Positions 1 to 6,614 of a DNA stretch of 31,524 nucleotides are shown here, piece by piece; positions within the stretch are counted from its first letter, which is position 1; each line of letters starts with the position of its first letter. Below the pieces are notes generated by a model, which worked only from the letters and a program-made list of their open reading frames with translations, ran no database searches and had not been told where the DNA came from. Made by a program: the position numbers and the translations under genes. The stretch comes from a virus, in the IMG/VR virus record IMGVR_UViG_3300050015_000063, positions 1 to 31,524 of that record. One strand, 5' to 3'.

Positions 1-452
1 GGAGAACCAGAAAGTGTCCCCCATTTGAAGATTTGATTTGTGCCTTGAAAACCCCAGAGATAGTCTATAAACTCAAACAAACAGCCATTTTGAACAGCCC
101 CGTTGCCCTCTGATGAGGCTGGAAGTGTCCAATTTCCTGTCGTAGCATCGGCTTTGTAAACTATTTTAGTCTGTCCTGAACCGTTCTTTCCTAGTCCATA
201 TAATTTAGCGGAAGCCGAAGCGTAAAGAAAATCCTGAACATAATACTGCTTCATTCCAGTTGAGGTAGAACCGTCATTCGTATCAGCACCTAAATCACGG
301 TAAGGTGTTATCTTTCCTGGATTTGAGAAAATATCAAAATGCTTTGAGATGATGAAAGAGTCAGCAAAATAGTTCTTACGATAAAGTCGCACTTGTCGGT
401 TGTTATCCGATATTCCTCCCGACCAGTCGAATTGTGCTAGGAATGTTGACAT
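1..452 (-). CDS. Tail structural protein, N-terminal part (version A, cut by window edge)
   Basis: This is the first ~150 codons of a protein that runs off the left edge. It starts at an ATG (reverse strand, 452-450) and reads MSTFLAQFDWSGGISDNNRQ onward. Nearly every residue matches the N-terminus of the complete gene at 29106-30626, while the DNA differs at roughly 7-8% of sites, mostly at synonymous positions (my count by eye). It sits just downstream of a glycine-rich fibre gene, as the complete copy does. On a circular map this is the same gene seen in a second strain version. A true duplication is the alternative. The role as a tail or tail-tube-associated protein is inferred from its place between fibre and ejection-protein genes. 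Confidence 0.8.
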   Translation of the reverse strand, partial: MSTFLAQFDWSGGISDNNRQVRLYRKNYFADSFIISKHFDIFSNPGKITPYRDLGADTNDGSTSTGMKQYYVQDFLYASASAKLYGLGKNGSGQTKIVYKADATTGNWTLPASSEGNGAVQNGCLFEFIDYLWGFQGTNQIFKWGTLSGS

Positions 453-479
453 AGGTTATTTATTTTTAGTTCTTGGATT

Positions 480-1394
480 TTAGACATAGTGTTCAGTCAC
501 AATTACAATACCTTGCGTTCCTGCATTACCAGCAGAGGGTGATGAGTGGCTTACAATCCCTGCACCTCCAACTCCGTAAGTAACAGAAAACATAGAGATT
601 GCCACAGGAAGTACGGAAGCTGTTGCTGTTGGGCCAATAGGAGAAAGTCCATTGCCTCCTGAAAGGTTTATGTCACCACTTGCTCCCACTCCACCAGTGT
701 TAGAACCACCACCTGTGTTACTTCCTGCTGTTCCTCCACCACCAGTAGCTGTACAAAGAGTACCTAGTGAACTTGAACCACCAGTTCCAGCTACGTCATT
801 ACCACCAGAACTTCCTGCTGTTCCTGCCGCACCAATAGTAACTGTTTCAGTTGTTCCAAGAGCACTGGCCGCTATAAGTTTTCTGCTATATCCACCAGCA
901 CCACCACCTGTAGTTTGTGCATTTGTGTTTGCTGTCGTTCCACCAGAACCACCACCACCTGCTTGAACTTCCACTATGACATATTTCAATCCTGCGGGTT
1001 TTGTCCACGTTGCAGGTGAAGCAGAGTGGTCATAAGTCCTTACTATTGGTTTTGCCAAAGACCCACCAATATAGGTTGCCAACTTCGCAGGCGTAACAAA
1101 CAACTTCGCTCCCGTTGCTCCTGTTGCAGTGCCTGCTGTCACTTCTGCATCTGTAGCTTCTTCAACGATACCTTTTGTGGTTTCTGAAGCGAGAGGATTA
1201 CCGCCAGAGTCTACGTACGCACGAGTTGCACGCTGTGAGGCAATCTTCGTTGCGGAGTTAGCGGCAAGTGTGCTGTCATCATCTAACAAGGAAGTTTCCA
1301 ACTTTTCATTGTTCAACGCTGTTACGTTATTATTTATTACTGCTCTTGAGTCAGTTATTAAATCCGAGGCTTGTATAAGTGTAATGTTACTCAT
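480..1394 (-). CDS. Glycine-rich tail fibre / receptor-binding protein (version A)
   Basis: A 304-residue protein. Residues 1-60 are helical and polar, and the DNA here is almost identical to version B at the right end. Residues ~60-115 hold an Ala/Thr-rich segment ending in LFVTPAKLATYIGGSLAKP. From ~115 a domain opens with 'ATWTKPAGLKYVIVEVQAGG', followed by glycine-rich blocks separated by variable loops, and the protein ends in GNAGTQGIVIVTEHYV. Gly-rich C-terminal domains with variable loops are known from phage adhesins that recognise host receptors. Differences from version B cluster in the loops at about residues 150-165 and 230-285. The start codon overlaps the stop of the homing endonuclease gene at 1387. 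There is no Shine-Dalgarno site. Receptor binding is inferred. Confidence 0.75.
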   Translation of the reverse strand: MSNITLIQASDLITDSRAVINNNVTALNNEKLETSLLDDDSTLAANSATKIASQRATRAYVDSGGNPLASETTKGIVEEATDAEVTAGTATGATGAKLFVTPAKLATYIGGSLAKPIVRTYDHSASPATWTKPAGLKYVIVEVQAGGGGSGGTTANTNAQTTGGGAGGYSRKLIAASALGTTETVTIGAAGTAGSSGGNDVAGTGGSSSLGTLCTATGGGGTAGSNTGGGSNTGGVGASGDINLSGGNGLSPIGPTATASVLPVAISMFSVTYGVGGAGIVSHSSPSAGNAGTQGIVIVTEHYV

Positions 1395-1971
1395 TTGTTT
1401 TTTGTAAAAATTCTTCTAATTGCTCTCGTGTGTTATTTCTAAACCCGTATTTATTGTGAAACTCTTTATGTGCTTTTTCTGATAGAGTAATACCATTTTC
1501 AATACTCGTTCTTAATTCAGGAAACTCTGAAAAGTTGTTTATGTGGTGAACATTCAAACCCCCTGTTCTTACTCCATATTTTTGGCAAGTAAAATTGTCT
1601 CGTTCGTAACAAGCCTTTCGCCACAATCTCATTTCTAAAGAGGTTCTAGCTTTTATATTTTCTGGTGTTATTCCGCCTTTCCACAAATAACTCTTTGACC
1701 CCTTGTTAGCAAAACTTATTTTTAATCTTGTTTCTAGTGGTATTGTTTTGCCCCTTGCTTTAAGATGAGGAATAAAAGGAAACTTCTTACCCTTCATTGG
1801 AGATATTTTACCTAAATGAGATATTCTCAATTTTTCAATAAGTTCCGCACTCGCTTTTTTACCCTTGTTGTGCGGAGTCAATCCTTTCCTAAATTGTGTT
1901 TTTGGAGATGCAGAAATACCCTTCTTGAATTGTCCTTTATTTATTCCTTTTTTTGGTATTCCTGATGGCAT
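1387..1971 (-). CDS. NUMOD3-HNH homing endonuclease
   Basis: A 194-residue basic protein. The N-terminal ~100 residues carry repeated NUMOD3-like DNA-binding motifs (KKGINKGQFKKG, GLTPHNKGKK, IEKLRISHLGK, ETRLKISFANKG). The C-terminal part is an HNH nuclease: FTCQKYGVRTGGLNVHHINN, then a histidine-containing EKAHKEFHNKYG segment. In most relatives the first motif reads CxxC; here the second cysteine is tyrosine (TAT rather than TGT), so the zinc site may be weakened. The gene is wedged between a 60-residue tail-region protein and the fibre gene, overlapping the fibre start by 8 bp. That is the usual placement of a free-standing homing gene. An AAGGAT element sits close upstream of the ATG. 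Confidence 0.85.
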   Translation of the reverse strand: MPSGIPKKGINKGQFKKGISASPKTQFRKGLTPHNKGKKASAELIEKLRISHLGKISPMKGKKFPFIPHLKARGKTIPLETRLKISFANKGSKSYLWKGGITPENIKARTSLEMRLWRKACYERDNFTCQKYGVRTGGLNVHHINNFSEFPELRTSIENGITLSEKAHKEFHNKYGFRNNTREQLEEFLQKTNE

Positions 1972-1995
1972 AATATCCTTATTTTAACACATATT

Positions 1996-2178
1996 TTACG
2001 GTTTCGCCACGTTAACTATTGCAGAACTTTGACGTGTTGTGTTCGTAAAAAGTTGTGATACAGCAAGCCAAGTCCTCGTTTCTGCACTCCACGTTGAAGT
2101 TATTGAAGCCCACGTTTCACCGATTGAAACTTTAGTTGCGTTGACTATTGAGGTTGTCGGTTTGCTTACGTTAATCAT
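1996..2178 (-). CDS. Small virion-region protein with tryptophan repeats
   Basis: A 60-residue protein beginning MINVSKPTTSIVNATKVSIG. It contains evenly spaced tryptophans (GETWASITSTWSAETRTW) and ends in a segment resembling its start (VNVSKP versus VNVAKP), which suggests an internal repeat. Small Trp-spaced proteins of this kind occur near connector and tail genes in many phages, but I cannot assign a function. It lies 5 bp downstream of the connector-like gene and upstream of the homing endonuclease, so it is probably co-transcribed with the head-tail genes. Confidence 0.6.
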   Translation of the reverse strand: MINVSKPTTSIVNATKVSIGETWASITSTWSAETRTWLAVSQLFTNTTRQSSAIVNVAKP

Positions 2179-2183
2179 ATATT

Positions 2184-2903
2184 TTACCTAAAGCGTATAG
2201 GTCGCATCGTTAAAATATTATCAGAGTCTTTGTTGCGGTCACTGAAGTAGGTTTTCATCTTTAAGTCTTCTCTCTGCATTTCTGTTCCTAGTAAATTAAC
2301 GTTTGGAAGTCCTAAAGTCATAGCTCCATCATAAGCGGCTGCGATTACATATCCTCTATGAAGTAAAGGAGAAACTCCAGGAGCTTTTGTGGTGTCTGTT
2401 GCCACGAAATATGAGCCAGTTCGTTGGAAGTAAAACTTTAATCCAGCAGTTACTGAAGTTGTAGGTTTTGGATAGAGTCTTATGATATTGTCAGCAATCT
2501 TGTCATAATAAAGAGGTAGGTTAGTAACACTTTGGAGTTGGTCAAGTGCCATTCCTTCTAAATCTTTCTGGTCAATCTCTTGTAACTGTAAATAAACTCC
2601 TGAAGGCGTAAGCATATCAATTCTAGTAAGAGTGATAATTGAGTTGCCTTGCTCGTCTGTAAGGAAAGAATAGTCTGATTGACTGCCTACAAGGTTTGTC
2701 GTTCCAATAGGAAGTTTTGTGTGATTAGTATCATCCCATTGAAATCGTGAATCCGCTCCAATAGCAAAACCTGTAACTAAATCGTGATAGTTGTTTACCG
2801 AATTAACTATCTTCTGTGTAGACCATTGATTAGCGTCAACACGCATTAAGTTTCTAACTTGCTCCACTATGCCATTCTGGTCTGTGGTTGATGAAAATAC
2901 CAT
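2184..2903 (-). CDS. Putative head-tail connector / adaptor protein
   Basis: A 239-residue protein: an N-terminal helical region (IVEQVRNLMRVDANQWSTQK), then a beta-rich middle with YSFLTDEQGNSIITLTRIDM, then a helical C-terminus. Size, composition and position (after capsid and decoration genes, before fibre genes) resemble the gp4-type head completion and adaptor proteins of short-tailed phages, which join the portal ring to the tail. The assignment rests on position and general character, not on a diagnostic motif. The start codon lies 1 nt after the stop of the NUMOD3 mini-protein, with no Shine-Dalgarno site. It could also be another neck protein. Confidence 0.45.
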   Translation of the reverse strand: MVFSSTTDQNGIVEQVRNLMRVDANQWSTQKIVNSVNNYHDLVTGFAIGADSRFQWDDTNHTKLPIGTTNLVGSQSDYSFLTDEQGNSIITLTRIDMLTPSGVYLQLQEIDQKDLEGMALDQLQSVTNLPLYYDKIADNIIRLYPKPTTSVTAGLKFYFQRTGSYFVATDTTKAPGVSPLLHRGYVIAAAYDGAMTLGLPNVNLLGTEMQREDLKMKTYFSDRNKDSDNILTMRPIRFR

Positions 2904-2904
2904 T

Positions 2905-3021
2905 TTATTTGGTTAAACTTTTAAGTGCTAAAATCTTTTTTGTGTAATCAGAAATCTTATGACCCATTAAGGATTGGCTGATTTTTCTTTTTGTCTCTTC
3001 TGTGTGTTTCCTGTTGTTCAT
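2905..3021 (-). CDS. NUMOD3 mini-protein (38 aa)
   Basis: A 38-codon frame packed exactly between two genes: its ATG lies 1 nt after the glycosyltransferase stop, and its stop lies 1 nt before the connector ATG. It begins MNNRKHTEETKRKISQSLMG, a classic NUMOD3 DNA-binding motif normally attached to GIY-YIG or HNH homing endonucleases. No nuclease domain is present. It is either the surviving stub of a homing endonuclease or a free-standing small DNA-binding protein. The tight spacing argues that it is translated. Confidence 0.6.
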   Translation of the reverse strand: MNNRKHTEETKRKISQSLMGHKISDYTKKILALKSLTK

Positions 3022-3022
3022 A

Positions 3023-3619
3023 TCAGTATGCATATTCACCCAAGTGACGAACTTTTATCGTAGGGTCAATGTATGTTTTGAATCCCATATCACGAGCTGC
3101 GTTACTAAACCAGCAATCCTCCCCCATCGCCAAGTTTCCTTTGGAATCACGCCCGAAGTTAAAGTAGGGGACTTTCTTCCCATTTATTGGGTCAACCCAT
3201 TCTTTATCAAAGATAGAAAGTTTAATGAGCATAAGTCCCATTCCTGCGTATTTCGCTTCGTATAGGTCAGTTTCAGACCTTTCAGTCATAGGTTTAAACA
3301 CTCCCTCTAAAGGAAACTGCCTCTTGTTATATTCTGTTCCGACTATCTCTTTGTCATGTGCCAAAAGTTTACCAAGTGCGGACATCATAAATTGCATATC
3401 AGAGTCTACGAATAGAATATGTGTTCCACCATTCTTTATTGCCTCATTAACCAACCAAGTCCTTGAAGACACGATGTCGCAAGATACTCGGACAATGTAA
3501 TCTTTAATGAGTTCAGGATATTGAATAATCGTACAGCCAATAGCGTGAGCTGTTAGGACTTTCATATAACCAGCGTCTGCGACTGGTACTGCGATTATTA
3601 CTTTTGGTTTTGTTTCCAT
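3023..3619 (-). CDS. GT-A-fold glycosyltransferase-like protein
   Basis: 198 residues from the ATG at 3619; a longer frame would need a TTG start. The N-terminus METKPKVIIAVPVADAGYMK is typical of the nucleotide-sugar-binding strand. 'HILFVDSDMQF' holds a DxD-type metal-binding motif. Near the C-terminus 'GEDCWFSNAARDMGFKTYID' and KVRHLGEYAY match the late acidic/aromatic region of family-2-like glycosyltransferases. Such enzymes transfer a sugar from a nucleotide donor. The acceptor is unknown: virion proteins, phage DNA or host glycans are possible. Its place inside the capsid module, between the decoration-like protein and the connector, favours decoration of virion proteins (inference). 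Confidence 0.75.
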   Translation of the reverse strand: METKPKVIIAVPVADAGYMKVLTAHAIGCTIIQYPELIKDYIVRVSCDIVSSRTWLVNEAIKNGGTHILFVDSDMQFMMSALGKLLAHDKEIVGTEYNKRQFPLEGVFKPMTERSETDLYEAKYAGMGLMLIKLSIFDKEWVDPINGKKVPYFNFGRDSKGNLAMGEDCWFSNAARDMGFKTYIDPTIKVRHLGEYAY

Positions 3620-3659
3620 ATCCCTATCCACCTGCAGATGGACAGAGGATAAAAACAAA

Positions 3660-4100
3660 CTAGGCGTTAGCTACAAAGTAGAAGAGAGTAATTTCTACTA
3701 CTCCTGCTGTAAGGTCTGCTGTTCCAACAGTAACAGTTATGTTTCCTGCTGCGGAAAGTTTAACTGGTGTCGCAAAAACAGGTATGGCATTGACTAGGGC
3801 ATTGGCTGAAAGCGTAGCCTTAGCGGTTGCTCCCAAAATTGCTGTTGCTGATGAACCTGCTGATGTTCCTACTGAAAGAGTAGCTGAACCTCCTGATGTA
3901 ACTGCTCCAGTTGAGTTGATTGTTCCACCTACGATAACTGCGTTCTTTGGTAGGCTTGCTGTTCTCTTTGGAGTAATCAAACCTTGTGCTCCACCGTCAG
4001 TTGCAAAACTATAAATAGCCTTTGCTACTCGTAGACCTGCGTTTGGATTCCCTTGACCTAGCTGTGTTGTTAAGTCTGATTCAACGATTGTTGTGGCCAT
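3660..4100 (-). CDS. Putative capsid decoration protein
   Basis: A 146-residue protein rich in Ala, Thr, Ser, Val and Gly, with alternating beta-strand pattern (AVIVGGTINSTGAVTSGGSA) and no membrane segment. It lies directly downstream of the major capsid gene. Small beta-rich Ala/Thr/Gly proteins in that position are often capsid decoration or stabilising proteins bound outside the head. No diagnostic motif is visible, so the call rests on position and composition. A minor tail protein is the alternative. Confidence 0.5.
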   Translation of the reverse strand: MATTIVESDLTTQLGQGNPNAGLRVAKAIYSFATDGGAQGLITPKRTASLPKNAVIVGGTINSTGAVTSGGSATLSVGTSAGSSATAILGATAKATLSANALVNAIPVFATPVKLSAAGNITVTVGTADLTAGVVEITLFYFVANA

Positions 4101-4125
4101 AAGATTATTTGATTAACTAATAAGC

Positions 4126-5043
4126 TTAGGCAACGTTGATGTCGTAGATTACAGGAAGCAAGTTGGTTGGCACAAGGAGACCGTAGTCAAGTCGTGTGTG
4201 GATTTGTGTACCTGAAAGCGACCCGCCAGTTGAACCTCCACCAGAGGCAGTGTAAGCTGGCATTTCATTGGTATAAGTCTTTCCAAATGTACTCTTAAGA
4301 ATACCGAATTTCTGAACACCTCGAACTCCACCCATAACGTGACCTGCAGCGTGAGCTGTTGAAACGTAGTGATTGAGTCCTAGATAATCTACACCGATTG
4401 AACCACCGTTCTTCAAAGCAGCGTCAGCCATGTTGAAGCCGTTTGCCTGCATAAACTGAACCATGAAAGTCCAATCTGCTGGTCGCCATTCAATAAAGCC
4501 ACCGTTCTCCTTGTAAAGGTTGAAACCGTTTGCTGTATAAATCTGCTCTATAACACCTCGCACAACGTCATCAACGTTGTTGGCTGAAATGGTAAGAGTC
4601 GTGGTTGTAAGACCAACTGCTCCGCCACCATTATCACCAATGTTTGTCCATGAACCGTGGTTAGCGAGAGAGATTGCTTCTGCTCGTTCACCGATTTTCT
4701 TACCTAGCAAAGTACCCATCTCCGCCATTTTAGCGTAGTTAGATTGTGCTTGGTCAGCGTAATCGAGATACACAGAGTCAATTTCTGCTGTGATGATTGA
4801 GAGAGTCTGGTTGGTCTCTGTTACGTCAATAAAAGGAATGACGTTAGTAAGAGTTGAGCGACCCGCTGCTGTGTTGGTAAGAGTTGCAACTGCTGGTTCG
4901 TTAGCGGTTGAAACTAGAGGGAAGTTGTAAGTCTGTGTGTCTGAATAGACTACATCGTTTACTTCTTTCCAATTTTGTGGTTTGTCAAGTCGTTGTGCGA
5001 GCTTGTTTTCCCACAGGGCCTGATAAATAATTGTATTTGCCAT
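4126..5043 (-). CDS. Major capsid protein (HK97-fold candidate)
   Basis: A 305-residue protein starting MANTIIYQALWENKLAQRLD. Residues ~20-60 look like an N-arm. A long central helix region follows (VYLDYADQAQSNYAKMAEMG), then beta-rich segments with RGVIEQIYTANGFNL and WRPADWTFMVQFMQ. These match the spine-helix, P-domain and A-domain order of HK97-like capsid proteins. Length is normal. It follows the scaffold-like gene, with an HNH gene inserted between them, and precedes the decoration-like gene. The region before the ATG is AT-rich with no Shine-Dalgarno site, although this should be one of the most highly expressed proteins. Confidence 0.8.
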   Translation of the reverse strand: MANTIIYQALWENKLAQRLDKPQNWKEVNDVVYSDTQTYNFPLVSTANEPAVATLTNTAAGRSTLTNVIPFIDVTETNQTLSIITAEIDSVYLDYADQAQSNYAKMAEMGTLLGKKIGERAEAISLANHGSWTNIGDNGGGAVGLTTTTLTISANNVDDVVRGVIEQIYTANGFNLYKENGGFIEWRPADWTFMVQFMQANGFNMADAALKNGGSIGVDYLGLNHYVSTAHAAGHVMGGVRGVQKFGILKSTFGKTYTNEMPAYTASGGGSTGGSLSGTQIHTRLDYGLLVPTNLLPVIYDINVA

Positions 5044-5071
5044 TATGTCTAATTATGTTAATAAATAACTA

Positions 5072-5404
5072 CTATGACCTCTTTTTAGAGCGATTACAGG
5101 ACTTGTGAGCTAATTGTAGATTTGTTGCATCTACCACTAACCCCCCTATTGCGATAGGCACAATATGGTCAATTTCCTCCTCTCCTTCTATGGTGTGTAA
5201 ACCGCATATTCCACAACTATCTCCATCTCTTTGTCTCAAGAGAGAGACTACCATTTTAGTATAATTCCTTTCAGAATTGCATTTATGGGTCTTTGCGTAT
5301 TCACGATTTTTGGCTAATATCCTTTCCCTATTTTTTAGATAATAGTCTTTGAACCACGCTGGGTTCTTATCACCATTAGAGAGTCTTGCTTTCAATTGAT
5401 TCAT
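5072..5404 (-). CDS. HNH endonuclease
   Basis: A 110-residue protein. The N-terminal half is basic and helical (YYLKNRERILAKNREYAKTH). The C-terminal half is a canonical HNH domain: CGICG, EEIDHIVPIAIGG, and NLQLAHKSCNRSKK. It binds and cuts DNA using a His-Asn-His metal site, with structural zinc held by two CxxC-type pairs. It sits between the scaffold and major capsid genes, a typical insertion point for a free-standing homing endonuclease. Confidence 0.88.
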   Translation of the reverse strand: MNQLKARLSNGDKNPAWFKDYYLKNRERILAKNREYAKTHKCNSERNYTKMVVSLLRQRDGDSCGICGLHTIEGEEEIDHIVPIAIGGLVVDATNLQLAHKSCNRSKKRS

Positions 5405-5431
5405 TTGTAGTGGATAATCAGACGCTTTAGA

Positions 5432-5977
5432 TTACCCCCAAGATGGTTTTTTGGAATGTCCCTTGTCAGCTATTGCGTTCACTACTTCGGAACGGAGTTT
5501 ATAGTCTGCTGGTAACTCTCCTGTTTGGTCAAACCTTGCAATCGCTGAAGCAATATCATTGATTTGATTACCGCCTCGCTTTGTTGCACTTGGTGTTGCA
5601 CCTTTGACTTCCCTTGCTTTACTATTAGCTTCTAACTTTGATTGAACATACTCATCTTTAAGGGCTTGCCTTATTGTCTCGCCAGTTCTTTGAACGTGTC
5701 GAGCGATGATTTTGATGTCATCATCGTCAGATATACCTTTCAAGTCAAGATAATCCAACTGTGTTTCATCTAACTCGCCTGCTCGTTTTTCAACGATTCT
5801 TTCTACCTTCTTTTCTACTTTAGAATCTAATTTCATCCTCTCAATCTTAGCTTCCGCTCTCTTGAGACGAGCTTTCAATTCTACTGGAGATTCAGTCTCG
5901 GAAACGTCAGTTTCCTCAACGTCACTCTCTTCTTCCGATTTGGCGACTTCGGTGTCCACTTCATTTTCTTGTGCCAT
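5432..5977 (-). CDS. Scaffolding protein
   Basis: A 181-residue, highly charged, predicted helical protein. Residues 1-35 are very acidic (SEEESDVEETDVSETE). A coiled-coil stretch follows (ELKARLKRAEAKIERMKLDS), and the C-terminus is basic (KGHSKKPSWG). Acidic N-terminus, central coiled coil and basic tail are the usual pattern of phage scaffolding proteins, which assemble the procapsid and then leave. The position between portal and major capsid gene fits. No protease domain is visible. Confidence 0.75.
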   Translation of the reverse strand: MAQENEVDTEVAKSEEESDVEETDVSETESPVELKARLKRAEAKIERMKLDSKVEKKVERIVEKRAGELDETQLDYLDLKGISDDDDIKIIARHVQRTGETIRQALKDEYVQSKLEANSKAREVKGATPSATKRGGNQINDIASAIARFDQTGELPADYKLRSEVVNAIADKGHSKKPSWG

Positions 5978-6055
5978 AGATGATACTATCTTAATGATTT
6001 TTGGCGGGAATCATAACCTTAATAAAGTCACTTTTATGGAGTGATAACCAAACTT

Positions 6056-6316
6056 CTACTCGTAAACTATTGTGATGTCTGCTGTTCCACCGATTGTAGC
6101 GTAAAGTCCTGTAGTAAAACAAGCTCCGTAAAGTGGAATAAACCTTTCACCTGCGGCGAAGGTCATTGTATTGACTAAAATAGGCGTTGTTGCTGTAACT
6201 GCGTCCCAAAGTTTCAAAGTTCCTGATGAATGAGAAGCGATGATTACTCCAGTTGCTACACCTGCTCCGTTCTTTACCAAACCACTTGCCGAAAGATTTT
6301 TATATTTGTTAAACAT
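6056..6316 (-). CDS. Small beta-rich head-region protein
   Basis: An 86-residue protein with beta-strand-like sequence (SGLVKNGAGVATGVIIASHS, SSGTLKLWDAVT, TADITIVYE) and no membrane segment or cysteine cluster. Small proteins of this pattern lie near portal and scaffold genes in many phages and may be head decoration or completion proteins. I do not recognise a specific family. The 78 bp between it and the scaffold gene contain a small inverted repeat (ATGATT/AATCAT) but no clear promoter. Confidence 0.55.
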   Translation of the reverse strand: MFNKYKNLSASGLVKNGAGVATGVIIASHSSGTLKLWDAVTATTPILVNTMTFAAGERFIPLYGACFTTGLYATIGGTADITIVYE

Positions 6317-6368
6317 TGCTTTTTTATTATTTGCTGATAATTATACCAAATTATTATGTGCAAGTCTA

Positions 6369-6614
6369 CTACCTCGCACGATTTATTTTCTCTGCACCAA
6401 CTTCTTGCGTCTTATACGTTGCTACTTTTCTAAATGCATTCTCTACTTTGTTTTTACCGACCAATCTTGCTCTAAATATCTGTCCTAATACTTCGTCTGT
6501 GATACCTAGGTCTGCTTGTGGTGTTTCTATCTCAAACTCATCAAGAATATGCTTCTTTAAGCAGTCAAAGAGGGCAGGATTGTCGGCGATTACCTTGAGT
6601 ATTTCCTTATCCAT
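6369..6614 (-). CDS. Hypothetical protein after the portal gene
   Basis: An 81-residue protein, predicted helical, beginning MDKEILKVIADNPALFDCLK and ending in a basic stretch (KVATYKTQEVGAEKINRAR). Its ATG overlaps the last codons of the portal gene by 8 bp, indicating translational coupling. Small helical proteins here could be head-assembly cofactors. No function can be given. Confidence 0.6.
   Translation of the reverse strand: MDKEILKVIADNPALFDCLKKHILDEFEIETPQADLGITDEVLGQIFRARLVGKNKVENAFRKVATYKTQEVGAEKINRAR

Noticed and set aside
652-966. Proline-rich plus-strand ORF
   Set aside because: It is the reverse complement of the Gly-rich fibre gene; the composition is a mirror of GGN codons.
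3002-3500. Plus-strand ORFs opposite the glycosyltransferase gene
   Set aside because: They lie antisense to a gene with clear motifs, with no promoter or spacing support.
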